A stretch of DNA of 64,000 bases from Dokdonella_A sp051958935 (GTDB taxonomy: Bacteria; Pseudomonadota; Gammaproteobacteria; Xanthomonadales; Rhodanobacteraceae), in contig NZ_JBQCFP010000197.1 in assembly GCF_051958935.1 (NCBI RefSeq), forward strand, positions 1 through 64,000. The letters run 5' to 3'. The notes below the pieces were generated by a model that did not search any database, was not told the origin of the DNA, and saw only the letters and a program-made list of their open reading frames with translations. The translations under genes and the position numbers were made by a program. This document shows, in pieces, positions 27,112-37,836 of this stretch; position 1 is the stretch's first letter; each line of letters begins with the position of its first letter.

Positions 27112-28419
27112 TCAGATGCGATCGAACGGGTCGAAGAAGATCAGGTCACCCTGCAGCTCGACCGCACCGATGTCGCACAGCGCCGCGCCGTTGCCATCGA
27201 AGTCGACCGGGCGGTCGTTCAGCGACTGGTCGTCGTCCTCGCAGCCGGTCGCGCTGAAGAGCGGATGGCCATGATCGATCGCGATGCTGGACGGTGCCGG
27301 CCAGATCGTCCGCGTCGGCCCGCCATGGTCGGCGAGCGGCGTGAGCTGCGGATCGACGCCGACGCGGTTGGTTGCGCCGCCGGACAGGCCACAGGAATCG
27401 TCCGAGTCGAGGTTGTAGCGGTTCGTGTCGGTGTCGACCACGGCGGCGATCGAGCAGTCGGCGAGCGCGTTGCGTGCGATCATCGTGTTGTGCAGCAGCA
27501 CGCTGCCGTCGTCCATCGCGAGCCCCACTTCGCTGTTGCCGGCGAGCGTCGTGCTCGACAGCTCGAGGTCGCCGCCGTCGACGTGGATCGCGGTGCCCGT
27601 GTTGCCCGAAAGCGTCGAGTTGGCGATGCGCACCTCGCCGCTGCCGGCGCCGAGCGGCTCGCTGTCGATCGCGTTCGCGGTCGGCGTGAACGTGCCCGCC
27701 GGCGCGTCGATCGCGGTGATCGGCACGCCGCTGTTGTCGTGGAACACGCTGTAGGCGACGTCGAGATTGCCGCGGTTGCGGATCGCGCTGCCGGACGGGG
27801 TCGCGCTGCTGTCGCCGCGGAAGATGTTGCTGCGAAAGGTCGATGCGCTCATGCGCGTGTCGCTGCCGCTGTTGTAGAGGCCGCCGCCGAGTTCGGCGGT
27901 GTTGTTCCTGACCTGCATGAGGACGAGGTTGACGGTGCCCGCGCCGGAGCGCACCAGCAGGCCGCCACCCGAGGTCGCCGCCGCGCTCGTCGCCACGCCG
28001 CCGACGATGTCGAAGCCGAGCAGGGTGACGTTGCCCGAGATCACGTCGAACACCCGGTCGATGCCGTGCGCATGGACGACCGGCCGCTCGCCCGAGGCGA
28101 AGAAGCGGATCGGGAGGTCGTCGTTGATGTCCAGGTCGCCGACCGCGGCGGTGTCGTCGCCCCGGCCCTCGCGATCGAGGTCGTAATGGAAGCCCGCGAG
28201 CAGGTCGACCGTATCGGCGCCGGCGAACGCGTTCGCCTCCATGATCGCCGCTCGAAGCGTGCATGGCACCGCGCCGGGCTGAGGGAACACATTGCAGAAG
28301 CCGTTGCCCGGGATGAGGTCGGGCAGGTCCGCTTCCTGGTTGGCGGTGAAAGTCGCGGCCTGCGCGGCCACGCAGGCGGTAAAGAGGGCGGCGGCGGCGA
28401 TCGGCGGGTAGACGTGCAT
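27112..28419 (-). CDS. Secreted CSLREA-type protein with probable beta-helix
   Basis: A 435-residue exported protein. The signal peptide ends near VAAQAATFT. A CSLREA-like segment follows (ATFTANQEADLPD ... CTLRAAIMEANA), then repeated short Asn/Gly-rich turns (GNVTLLGFDIVGG, NSTLSGNTGTAI, STTLAGNSEVGL, NTMIARNALADC) that suggest a right-handed parallel beta-helix, as in polymorphic outer membrane or pectate-lyase-like proteins. The C-terminus closes with DDQSLNDRPVDFDGNGAALCDIGAVELQ, a common ending of this family, plus a tail DLIFFDPFDRI. GAGGAG lies before ATG 28419. It is divergent from the hydrolase gene. The role is probably cell-surface or extracellular; no enzyme residues identified. 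Confidence 0.8.
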   Translation of the reverse strand: MHVYPPIAAAALFTACVAAQAATFTANQEADLPDLIPGNGFCNVFPQPGAVPCTLRAAIMEANAFAGADTVDLLAGFHYDLDREGRGDDTAAVGDLDINDDLPIRFFASGERPVVHAHGIDRVFDVISGNVTLLGFDIVGGVATSAAATSGGGLLVRSGAGTVNLVLMQVRNNTAELGGGLYNSGSDTRMSASTFRSNIFRGDSSATPSGSAIRNRGNLDVAYSVFHDNSGVPITAIDAPAGTFTPTANAIDSEPLGAGSGEVRIANSTLSGNTGTAIHVDGGDLELSSTTLAGNSEVGLAMDDGSVLLHNTMIARNALADCSIAAVVDTDTNRYNLDSDDSCGLSGGATNRVGVDPQLTPLADHGGPTRTIWPAPSSIAIDHGHPLFSATGCEDDDQSLNDRPVDFDGNGAALCDIGAVELQGDLIFFDPFDRI

Positions 28420-28458
28420 GGCGGATGCTCCTCGGTGGGCATCCGGTACTACGCAAAT

Positions 28459-28478
28459 GGATGGCGCAAACGCCATCC
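28459..28478. promoter_or_regulatory. Perfect palindrome between divergent genes
   Basis: GGATGGCG (28459-28466), loop CAAA, CGCCATCC (28471-28478). It lies 40 nt before the CSLREA-protein start and 16 nt before the hydrolase start. It may be a shared operator or an mRNA hairpin close to the hydrolase start codon. Confidence 0.4.
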
Positions 28479-28493
28479 ACGTATCATTCGCGC

Positions 28494-29174
28494 ATGAACG
28501 ACACCCCTGCCGCCGCTCCGGCGTTTCCTCCCGAATCATCCAGCCTGCTGCTGGCGGGCCCCGCCGGCGCGATCGAGCTCGCCTGCGCGCTGCCGATCGC
28601 GGCGCCGCCGCGGCGCGGGATCGCGATCATCGCGCACCCGCATCCGCTTCAGGGCGGCACGATGCACAACAAGGTGGTCACGATCACCGAGCGCGCGCTG
28701 CTCGAACTCGGCCTCGCGACCGTGCGCTTCAATTTCCGCGGCGTCGGGCGCAGCGAAGGCGTGCACGACGAAGGCCATGGCGAAACCGACGACCTGGTCG
28801 CGATCGCGCAGTGGCTGCGCGCGCAGCGCCCGGGCGATGCGCTCTGGCTCGCCGGCTTTTCGTTCGGCAGCTATGTCACCTTGCGCGCGGCGGCGCGGCT
28901 CGATGCCGCGCAGCTGGTCCTGATCGCGCCGCCGGTCGGGCGCTGGGATTTCTCGATGGTCGGCGAGGCGACCTGTCCGTGGCTGATCGTGCAGGGTGAG
29001 GACGACGAAGTCGTCGACGCGCGCGCGGTGTTCGCCTGGGCGCAAGGCCTGCAGCCGCCGCCGCAGCTCATCCGCATGCCGGAGACCGGCCATTTCTTCC
29101 ACCGCCGCCTGATGGACTTGCGAGGCGCGCTGAAGAACGCGCTCGCCGCGAACCTGCCGCCCGCGCGCGCATGA
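28494..29174 (+). CDS. Alpha/beta hydrolase
   Basis: A 226-residue cytoplasmic hydrolase. IIAHPHPLQGGTMHNKVV is the oxyanion-side motif of this group. The nucleophile is the Ser in AGFSFGSYVTL (G-x-S-x-G), the acid is in VQGEDDEVVD, and the His is in MPETGHFFHRRL. NFRGVGRSEG is typical of the family (COG2945), whose substrate is unknown. The start ATG 28494 lies 16 bases after a palindrome. The stop overlaps zapE as ATGA; it heads a four-gene overlapping operon. Confidence 0.88.
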   Translation: MNDTPAAAPAFPPESSSLLLAGPAGAIELACALPIAAPPRRGIAIIAHPHPLQGGTMHNKVVTITERALLELGLATVRFNFRGVGRSEGVHDEGHGETDDLVAIAQWLRAQRPGDALWLAGFSFGSYVTLRAAARLDAAQLVLIAPPVGRWDFSMVGEATCPWLIVQGEDDEVVDARAVFAWAQGLQPPPQLIRMPETGHFFHRRLMDLRGALKNALAANLPPARA

Positions 29175-30280
29175 GCGCAGCCGCGACCGATGCCGGTGCC
29201 GACGCGCCGGGCGCGCGTTACCGCCGCGGCGTCGACGCGGGCGACTGGCAGGCCGATCCCGCGCAGCTCGCGGTGCTGCCGGCATTCGATCGCCTCGCCG
29301 GCGAGCTCGCGCGACCCGCCGGGCGCTCGCTCTGGCAGCGCCTGCGCGGCGAGCGGCCGCCGGCGCCGCGCGGCATCTACCTGTGGGGCCGCGTCGGCCG
29401 CGGCAAGACGTTCCTGACGGAACTGTTCTGCTCCGCGCTGCCGACCACGCGCAAGCGGCGCGTGCATTTCCATCGTTTCATGCAGGACGTGCACGCCGAA
29501 CTGCGCACGCTCGAGGGCCGCAGCGATCCGCTGGTCGAGGTCGCCGCGCGCCTCGCTGCCGGGCTCGACGTGCTCGTGCTCGACGAGTTCTTCGTCGGCG
29601 ACATCGGCGACGCGATGATCCTCGGCAATCTGCTGCGCGCATTGTTCGAGCGCGGCGTCGTGCTCGTCACCACCTCGAACACACCGCCGCAAGGGCTCTA
29701 CAGGGACGGCCTGCAGCGCGAGCGATTCCTGCCCGCGATCGCCCTGCTCGAGCGGCAGTGCGAGGTGATCGAACTCGTCTCGCCGACCGACTGGCGGCTG
29801 CGCGCTCTCAAGCAGGCACCGGTCTACTACACGCCGCCCGGCGCGCCCGCCGAACGCGCGCTGCAGTCGGCGTTCCAGCGCGTCGCGCGCGGCGAGGTGC
29901 GGCGCGACTTCGAACTCGTGCTCAACGACCGCGCGGTGCCGGTGCGCGCGGAAGCGGACGGCGCGATCTGGTTCGAGTTCGCCGTGTTGTGCGAGGGACC
30001 GCGCGGCGTTGCCGACTACATCGAGCTCGCGCGCGCCTACCACACGCTGCTCGTCTCCAATGTCCCGCAGTTCACGCCGCAGACCGACGATGCCGCACGC
30101 CGATTCATCGAGCTCGTCGACGAGGTGTACGATCGCGGCGTCAATCTCGTGTTGTCCGCGGCGGCGCCGATCGTCGACCTCTACGACGGCGAGCGCCTGC
30201 GCGCCGAGTTCGCGCGCACCGAGTCGCGCCTGATCGAGATGCAGAGCGAGGACTACCTCGCGCGGGAGCACCAACCATGA
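29171..30280 (+). CDS. zapE: Cell division ATPase ZapE (AFG1 family)
   Basis: A 369-residue AAA+ ATPase. Walker A GRVGRGKT lies at 73-80 after GIYLW, Walker B is LDVLVLDEFF, sensor 1 is VTTSNTPP, and YIELARAYHTLLVSNVPQFTPQTDDAARRFIELVDEVYDRGVNLVLSA is the AFG1/ZapE C-terminal signature. ZapE contacts FtsZ at the constricting ring in E. coli, where it is needed in low oxygen or heat. ATGA overlaps join it to both neighbours. Confidence 0.94.
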   Translation: MSAAATDAGADAPGARYRRGVDAGDWQADPAQLAVLPAFDRLAGELARPAGRSLWQRLRGERPPAPRGIYLWGRVGRGKTFLTELFCSALPTTRKRRVHFHRFMQDVHAELRTLEGRSDPLVEVAARLAAGLDVLVLDEFFVGDIGDAMILGNLLRALFERGVVLVTTSNTPPQGLYRDGLQRERFLPAIALLERQCEVIELVSPTDWRLRALKQAPVYYTPPGAPAERALQSAFQRVARGEVRRDFELVLNDRAVPVRAEADGAIWFEFAVLCEGPRGVADYIELARAYHTLLVSNVPQFTPQTDDAARRFIELVDEVYDRGVNLVLSAAAPIVDLYDGERLRAEFARTESRLIEMQSEDYLAREHQP

Positions 30281-31767
30281 CGACGTCGCCACGTTTGCGC
30301 GTCCTGCTCGTGGCAATCGCGATCGTGCTGTACGCGTGCCTGCTGCAGGGCGTGCGCCCGCTCTATTCGCCCGACGAAGGGCGCTACACCGATGTCGCAC
30401 TGATGATGCTCGAGGACGGCGACTGGCTGCACCCGATGTTGCATCCGGAAGTGCCGCACTGGTCGAAGCCGCCGCTGACCTACTGGAGCATCGCCGCGAG
30501 CGTCGCCACGTTCGGCCACTCCGAGTTCGCCGCGCGCCTCCCCGGCGCGTTCGCCTTCGCAGCGACGATCCTGCTCCTCGGCCGCCTCGGCCGGCGTTTC
30601 GTGCCGGATCAGCCGTGGTTGCCGGCGCTCGTCTACGCGACGTTCGCATTCCCGCCGGCGGCATCCAACCTCGTCACCACCGACAGCCTGCTCGCGCTGT
30701 GGGAAACGCTTTGCGTCGTCGCATTCGTCGAGCTCTGGTGGGCCACGGATGCGCGCGCTGCACGCCGCGCACGGCTGCTGCTCGGCCTCGCGCTCGCGCT
30801 CGCGTTCCTCACCAAGGGGCCGCCCGGCCTGCTCGCGTTCGCCGCCTGCGTTGGGTTCGCGGCGTGGAGCGAAGGCACGCGCGGCGTCCGGCGCGCGTTC
30901 GGCTGGGACGCGTTGCTCGTGTTCCTCGTCGTCGGTGGCGGCTGGTATGCGATCGTCGCATGGCAGGAGCCGGGCGTGATGCGCTATTTCCTCGTCGAGG
31001 AAGTCGTCAACCGCGTCGCGAGCGACAGGATGCATCGCAACGCGGAATGGTACGGCGCGTTCAAGGTGTACCTGCCGACCCTGCTGCTCGGCACGCTGCC
31101 CTGGTTGCCGCTGCTGCTGCGCGCGGGGTGGCGGAGCCGCAGCGACCTGGTCGCGCGCCTCCGCGCCGACGAGGCATCCCGCCTGCTCGCATGCTGGCTG
31201 CTGCTTCCGCTCGCGGTGTTCATGCTCGCGCGCTCACGCCTGCCGTTGTACGTGCTGCCGCTGTTCGCGCCGCTCGCGCTCGTCGTCGCGCGCGAACTCG
31301 CGCCGTGGACGCCGCGAAGCCGGGTCGTCGTATTGCTCGGCGCGTGGTGCGTCGCGATGGTGGCCCTGCGCGCGCTGCCGGCGCGGCTCGATGTCGATGC
31401 GGACGACCGCGCACTCGCGCAGGCGATCGATCGCGAGCTGTCGCCGCGGCCGGCCGAAGTCGCGTTCGTCGTGGACGCACCGCGCTTCGGCCTGCGTTTC
31501 TACCTCGGCAGCGAAAACGCACGACTCGACCTGCCGGACGAGCCGCCGCAGGCGCAGGCCCAGGACCTGCCGAGCGAACTGCTGGAGCGCGAAGGTTGCC
31601 GTCTGCTGCTGGTGCGGCCCGCGCGCCGCGTCGAACTCGAGCGCGCGCTCGCCGCCTACGGCGTCACCTGGCGCCGCATCGCCGACGTGCGTGGTTACGC
31701 CGCATTGGCCGAGCTCGGCGACGACTGCGCGTGGCGCGCCGACGCGCGCGCTATGCTGCCGCCATGA
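30277..31767 (+). CDS. ArnT-like membrane glycosyltransferase (PMT_2 family)
   Basis: A 496-residue integral membrane protein with about 11 helices. The first loop has YSPDEGRYTDVALMMLEDGDWLHP, with the acidic catalytic region of GT-C/ArnT enzymes, followed by HWSKPPLTYWSIAAS. These enzymes transfer a sugar from an undecaprenyl-phosphate donor to lipid A or another acceptor on the periplasmic face. No arn aminoarabinose pathway genes are nearby, so the sugar is unknown. It overlaps zapE and queF by ATGA. Confidence 0.85.
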   Translation: MTTSPRLRVLLVAIAIVLYACLLQGVRPLYSPDEGRYTDVALMMLEDGDWLHPMLHPEVPHWSKPPLTYWSIAASVATFGHSEFAARLPGAFAFAATILLLGRLGRRFVPDQPWLPALVYATFAFPPAASNLVTTDSLLALWETLCVVAFVELWWATDARAARRARLLLGLALALAFLTKGPPGLLAFAACVGFAAWSEGTRGVRRAFGWDALLVFLVVGGGWYAIVAWQEPGVMRYFLVEEVVNRVASDRMHRNAEWYGAFKVYLPTLLLGTLPWLPLLLRAGWRSRSDLVARLRADEASRLLACWLLLPLAVFMLARSRLPLYVLPLFAPLALVVARELAPWTPRSRVVVLLGAWCVAMVALRALPARLDVDADDRALAQAIDRELSPRPAEVAFVVDAPRFGLRFYLGSENARLDLPDEPPQAQAQDLPSELLEREGCRLLLVRPARRVELERALAAYGVTWRRIADVRGYAALAELGDDCAWRADARAMLPP

Positions 31768-32588
31768 CCACTGCCGACACCCACGGACCGCTCGGCCGCA
31801 GCGTCGCTTACGCGAGCCGCTACGACCCCGGCCTGCTGTTTCCGATCGCGCGTTCGATCGGCCGCGCCGAGCTCGGCCTCGATGCATCACTGCCGTTCGT
31901 CGGCGTCGATGTCTGGAACGCGTACGAACTGTCCTGGCTCGACGCGCGCGGCAAGCCCGAAGTCGCGCTGGCCGAGTTCCGCGTGCCGGCGACGTCGCCC
32001 GCGATCATCGAATCGAAGTCGTTCAAGCTCTACCTCAACAGCTACAACCAGGAACGGCTCGCTTCGATCGACGCACTGCGCGGGCACCTCGTGCATGATC
32101 TATCCGCCGCGGCGGGTGCGCCGGTCGAGGTGCTGCTGCTGCCGCCGTCGCGCTTCGCCTCGCTCGCGTTGCGCGAACTCGACGGCGAGTCGATCGATGC
32201 CGTCGCGATCGACGTCGATGACTACGGGCCGCCGAACGACGCCTACCTGCACGCGGGCGGCGCGCCGGTCGCCGAGTCGCTCGTGTCGAACCTCCTGAAG
32301 TCCAATTGCCCGGTCACCGGGCAACCCGACTGGGCGAGCGTGCAGATCCGCTATCGCGGGCCGCGCATCGACCGCGAAGGGCTGCTGCGTTATCTCGTTT
32401 CCTTCCGCGAGCACGCGGGCTTCCACGAGCAGTGCGTCGAGCGCATCTTCGTCGACATCAGCCGCCGTTGCGCACCCGACGCGCTCGAGGTCCATGCACG
32501 CTATACGCGCCGCGGTGGCCTCGACATCAATCCGTCGCGAGCGAGCAGCGGCGCCGACGTGGGCAATCCGCGTGGCGCGCGCCAGTAG
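31764..32588 (+). CDS. queF: NADPH-dependent 7-cyano-7-deazaguanine reductase
   Basis: A 274-residue long-form QueF. The QueF motif ESKSFKLYLNS lies at 83-93, and the thioimide-forming Cys182 is in SNCPVTGQPDW. ERIFVDISRRCAPDALEVHARYTRRGGLDINPSRAS is the conserved C-terminus. It reduces preQ0 to preQ1 in queuosine biosynthesis. It is the last gene of the hydrolase-zapE-ArnT-like operon with no obvious functional link to the others. Confidence 0.96.
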   Translation: MTTADTHGPLGRSVAYASRYDPGLLFPIARSIGRAELGLDASLPFVGVDVWNAYELSWLDARGKPEVALAEFRVPATSPAIIESKSFKLYLNSYNQERLASIDALRGHLVHDLSAAAGAPVEVLLLPPSRFASLALRELDGESIDAVAIDVDDYGPPNDAYLHAGGAPVAESLVSNLLKSNCPVTGQPDWASVQIRYRGPRIDREGLLRYLVSFREHAGFHEQCVERIFVDISRRCAPDALEVHARYTRRGGLDINPSRASSGADVGNPRGARQ

Positions 32589-32691
32589 CGCGCGATGCAA
32601 TTCGTAACGTCGTCGCGTCACCGGTACTCATTCGCGGTTAAGCGCGATGGGGTGTAATGTGCGGGTCCTGCAACGGAGAGGAGAGCGGACG

Positions 32692-33003
32692 ATGGCCAAC
32701 GAGCCGAAGAAGCCGGATTTTTCCAACGTGCAGGGCGGCAGCCAGTCGTCCGCGCCGCCGCCGGCACCGAAAGCGGACTTCAGCAACGTGCAATCCGGCG
32801 TGGAATCGACCGCGCCCACGGCGAAGTCCGGCGCGCAGACCTACACGGTCGTCAAGGGCGACAGCCTGTCGAAGATCGCCAAGCATTTCTACGGCAGCGC
32901 GAATCGCTGGAAGCGTATCTTCGAGGCGAATCGCGACCAGCTCGACGATCCGGACCTGATCAAGCCCGGTCAGGTGCTCAAGATTCCCACCGACAACGAT
33001 TGA
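32692..33003 (+). CDS. Small LysM-domain protein
   Basis: 103 residues. A repeated N-terminal sequence (KPDFSNVQ at about 8-15 and KADFSNVQSG at about 27-36) precedes one LysM domain (about 48-100, QTYTVVKGDSLSKIAKHFYGSANRWKRIFEANRDQL, KPGQVLKIP). This resembles YgaU/Kbp, a potassium-binding protein, but no BON domain is present. No signal peptide is seen, so it may be cytoplasmic. GAGGAG precedes ATG 32692, and a TGTAAT hexamer at 32653-32658 may be its -10. It is followed 26 bases later by a lipoprotein. Confidence 0.85.
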   Translation: MANEPKKPDFSNVQGGSQSSAPPPAPKADFSNVQSGVESTAPTAKSGAQTYTVVKGDSLSKIAKHFYGSANRWKRIFEANRDQLDDPDLIKPGQVLKIPTDND

Positions 33004-33029
33004 ACGCCCGACATCCTGGAGGAACGACG

Positions 33030-33527
33030 ATGATCAAGCCACGCAGCCAGCTCACCCTGATCGCCGCGATCGCCGGCGCGTTCGCGCTGTCCGCCTGCGG
33101 CAAGAAGGAAGAACCCGCTCCGGCCCCGGCACCGCCGCCGGCCGCTTCCACTCCGGCTCCGGCGCCCGCGCCGCCGCCGGTCGCCGAGCCCGCACCCGCA
33201 CCGGTCGCGGTCGCTTCGGTCGACCTCGGTACCGCGGTCGGCCCGGACCAGAAGGTGACGACGCCGACGACGACGTTCTCGCCGAAGGACACGATCTACG
33301 CGGCCGTCTCCACGACGGGCACGGCGCCGAATGCGGTGCTCAACGCGAAGTGGACGTTCCAGGATGGCCAGACCGTCAACGAGTCGAGCCAGACGATCGC
33401 ACCGAACGGCCCGGCCGTGACGAGCTTCCATATCAGCAAGCCGGACGGTTGGCCGGCGGGCAACTACAAGGTCGAGATCTCGCTCAACGGCACGTCCGTC
33501 GCGACGAAGGACTTCTCGGTCAAGTAA
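33030..33527 (+). CDS. Proline-rich lipoprotein
   Basis: A 165-residue lipoprotein. The lipobox FALSAC gives Cys23 after a 22-residue signal, followed by KKEEPAP and a PAP/PPA-rich linker to about residue 68. A beta-sandwich-like domain (about 69-165) contains NAKWTFQDGQTV and WPAGNYKVEISLNG, which resembles domains that bind extracellular ligands. GGAGG precedes ATG 33030. Function unknown. A strong terminator follows. Confidence 0.85.
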   Translation: MIKPRSQLTLIAAIAGAFALSACGKKEEPAPAPAPPPAASTPAPAPAPPPVAEPAPAPVAVASVDLGTAVGPDQKVTTPTTTFSPKDTIYAAVSTTGTAPNAVLNAKWTFQDGQTVNESSQTIAPNGPAVTSFHISKPDGWPAGNYKVEISLNGTSVATKDFSVK

Positions 33528-33585
33528 GCGCAGGATGCGCTTATCCCGTGCAGCACAGATGTGCGCTGGCACGGGAGCCAGAGTC

Positions 33586-33616
33586 GAAAAAGGGCGCGAG
33601 CCATCGCGCCCTTTTT
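33586..33616. terminator. Bidirectional Rho-independent terminator
   Basis: GGGCGCGA (33592-33599), loop GCCA, TCGCGCCC (33604-33611), preceded by an A run and followed by TTTTT (33612-33616). It ends the LysM/lipoprotein operon and can serve the opposite strand. Confidence 0.9.
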
Positions 33617-33660
33617 CTTTTTCACCGGCAATGTCCGGTGCCCGTGCGTACGCGCAACAT

Positions 33661-33695
33661 GTCGGCGTCATTCCCGCGAAGGCGGGTATCCGTTT
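33661..33695. repeat. Dispersed repeat copy (GTCATTCCCGCG core)
   Basis: GTCATTCCCGCGAAGGCGGG followed by TATCC is a copy of the short palindromic REP-like element also seen at 37395-37675. Its GCGGG and CCCGC parts form a small hairpin. It sits between convergent genes. Confidence 0.6.
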
Positions 33696-33815
33696 TCGCT
33701 GTGGAGGACGCGCAAGAGCACATGGAGTACCGCTTTCGCGGAATGTCAGGGTAGCCCGCCCGGGCGTATCAAGGCGCATCCGCGGCTTCGCGGCCGATCC
33801 AGCCTACTTGCAGCG

Positions 33816-34760
33816 TCAGCTGCCGAACTCATGCTCCGGCGAAGCAAAACCGATCGTGACCGCGCCGGTGCCGACGTTGACCATGCCGGTCACGCTCATC
33901 GGCGCCTCGTACACCTCGACGCCGTGCTCGGCGCAGGTCTGCTTGAGCGACGCGTAGCCGGGCAGGGTGTCGAGTTCGTCGAGCTTGCCGCCGTAGCTCA
34001 CGCATACCGTCGGCGTGAGCAGCCCCGCGCGCACGCGCCTGGCGATGTAGGCGAACAGCGTCTCGGCGCCGTGGTCGAAACCACGCACCTTCGCCACCGG
34101 AGCAGTCGTGTTGCGGTAGCCGCGCAGCAGCGGCTTGATGTCGAGCGCGGTGCCGAGCGCGGCGCTGAACCAGCCGACGCTGCGATCGCCCTTTTTCTGC
34201 GCGCGGGCGCGCATGTAGTAGAGGTCGCGCACGATCATGTAGCCGAACGTGTTGTGCGCGATGTACTCGAGGCGCTCGCGCATCTGGCCCGGATTCATGC
34301 CGCTTTCGCGCAGGCGCACGGCTTCGACCGCGGTCACGCCGGTCGCGGCGAACAGGTTCTCCGAGTCGATCACGCGCATGAGGAACGGGCCGGGCACGCC
34401 GGCGTCGCGGCGGATCGGCCGGTAGTCGGTGAGGATCGCGAAGCTCGCCTTGCTCGCATTGGCGTGGATGCCGCTGCGTGAGGAAGCGATCGTGATGCAG
34501 AACACGCAGTCGTAGTCGACGACGAGGCGGCGCAGGAACAGGTCGCGGATCTCCTCGACGCCGAACGGCTCGGTCTCCGCCGCGTGCGCGCGCGTGCCGA
34601 GATCCTCGTCGAGGAAGCGCTGGCGCACCGCCGGGTCGCGATCGTCGACGAGGGTCGCCTCGTCGATGCGCGTGGTGATCGGTAGGATCGTGAAGCCGTG
34701 CCGGTGCAGGTAGTCGCCGGGCAGGTCGCAGGCCGAGTCCACCACGAAGCCGATGCGCAT
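33816..34760 (-). CDS. DegV family fatty-acid-binding protein
   Basis: A 314-residue cytoplasmic protein. MRIGFVVDSACDLPGDYLHRHGFTILPI is the DegV N-terminus, and ITIASSRSGIHANA provides the Ser-rich loop that holds the acyl carboxylate. DSENLFAATGVTAVEAVRL and KPLLRGY follow. DegV/FakB proteins bind fatty acids for phosphorylation by FakA, but no FakA gene is near. GGAGG lies seven bases before ATG 34760. Confidence 0.88.
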   Translation of the reverse strand: MRIGFVVDSACDLPGDYLHRHGFTILPITTRIDEATLVDDRDPAVRQRFLDEDLGTRAHAAETEPFGVEEIRDLFLRRLVVDYDCVFCITIASSRSGIHANASKASFAILTDYRPIRRDAGVPGPFLMRVIDSENLFAATGVTAVEAVRLRESGMNPGQMRERLEYIAHNTFGYMIVRDLYYMRARAQKKGDRSVGWFSAALGTALDIKPLLRGYRNTTAPVAKVRGFDHGAETLFAYIARRVRAGLLTPTVCVSYGGKLDELDTLPGYASLKQTCAEHGVEVYEAPMSVTGMVNVGTGAVTIGFASPEHEFGS

Positions 34761-35105
34761 AGCAGGTCCTCCACGGCATTGCCGTGCGCCCTATCGCCGA
34801 TCGACCGATCGGCGGCGCGCGGAGCCGCGCTCCAAACTTAGCATGGCGATGCCCATGCAAGGATCATGCAGCGCAGCGTGAAAATCCCTCGTTTTCGCGG
34901 CCGCGCCGGAGGCATGGCCTTTCCGGACGGCATCGTATGGTCGGCCGCGGTCGCGCCAGCGGCTTCATCGCCGCGGCCGAACGCGCGACAATGGGCGGCT
35001 TGCCGCCCCGCAACCGCGTCCGACGCGCCCGGCGGCATTCCCGCATCCCGACATTCGCGCGTGCCGTTGCCCGGCGCGACGCCCACGACGAGGTTGATCC
35101 GCCCC
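34761..35105. other. Divergent intergenic region between degV-like gene and icd
   Basis: A 345-base spacer that should hold both promoters. A 20-base inverted repeat, CGCCGATCG-AC-CGATCGGCG, lies at 34795-34814, 35 bases before the degV-like start. The icd frame is open upstream to 34866, but that stretch encodes nothing resembling isocitrate dehydrogenase. No RNA gene is visible. Confidence 0.5.
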
Positions 35106-37328
<2,223 letters not shown>

Positions 37329-37836
37329 ACCACGCGCCCCGGAGCCATGGCTGCGCAGGGCGCCAGCACTGCCGTGCTGCAGCCCCTGCGCGACGTCATT
37401 GCCGCGCAAACGGGGCATCCCCTCCGGTCCGGCGAAACAGCAGAATGGATGCCCGCTTTCGCGGGCATGACGTCGCTGGGACGGTTCGACGCTGCCGCGC
37501 AACGAGCGGCGCGTGTCACGGCTCCCGCGTCATTCCGAATCCGCGTGGCGGCAAGGCATGCGTTCCGGCGGGCACCCGTGCTGCGGCCTCGCGCGACGTC
37601 ATTCCCGCGCATGCGGGAACCGCCTTTTCGGTCCGCCGGGAAGGGCGAGACGCATGCGCGCATTCGCGGGGCATGAGACCGGACGAACATCCGAGCGCAG
37701 CAGGAGGGCAGGCGCCCATGCCGTGCATCGACGTTGCCCATGCCCGTCCTTCACCGCGCAGGCTCGAGTCGCGCCGTCGGCGCGACGCGATGGGCAATCG
37801 TGCGCCGGACGATCGAGCGCGCGGGAATGCCCGCCG
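37329..37836. repeat. Convergent spacer filled with REP-like dispersed repeats
   Basis: A 508-base spacer without a credible gene. It holds at least four degenerate copies of the element GTCATTCCCGCGnnnGCGGG: near 37395-37425 (gacgtcattgccgcgcaaacgggg), 37446-37476 on the opposite strand (ggatgcccgctttcgcgggcatgacgtc), 37529-37550 (gcgtcattccgaatccgcg) and 37597-37622 (gacgtcattcccgcgcatgcgggaa). A partial copy lies at 37656-37675. Alternate copies point in opposite directions, as in BIME-like arrays. Confidence 0.65.

Noticed and set aside
37329..37836. Possible CRISPR array from repeated GTCATTCCCGCG units
   Set aside because: Copies are unequal in length, alternate in direction and lack regular spacers; they fit REP-like elements.
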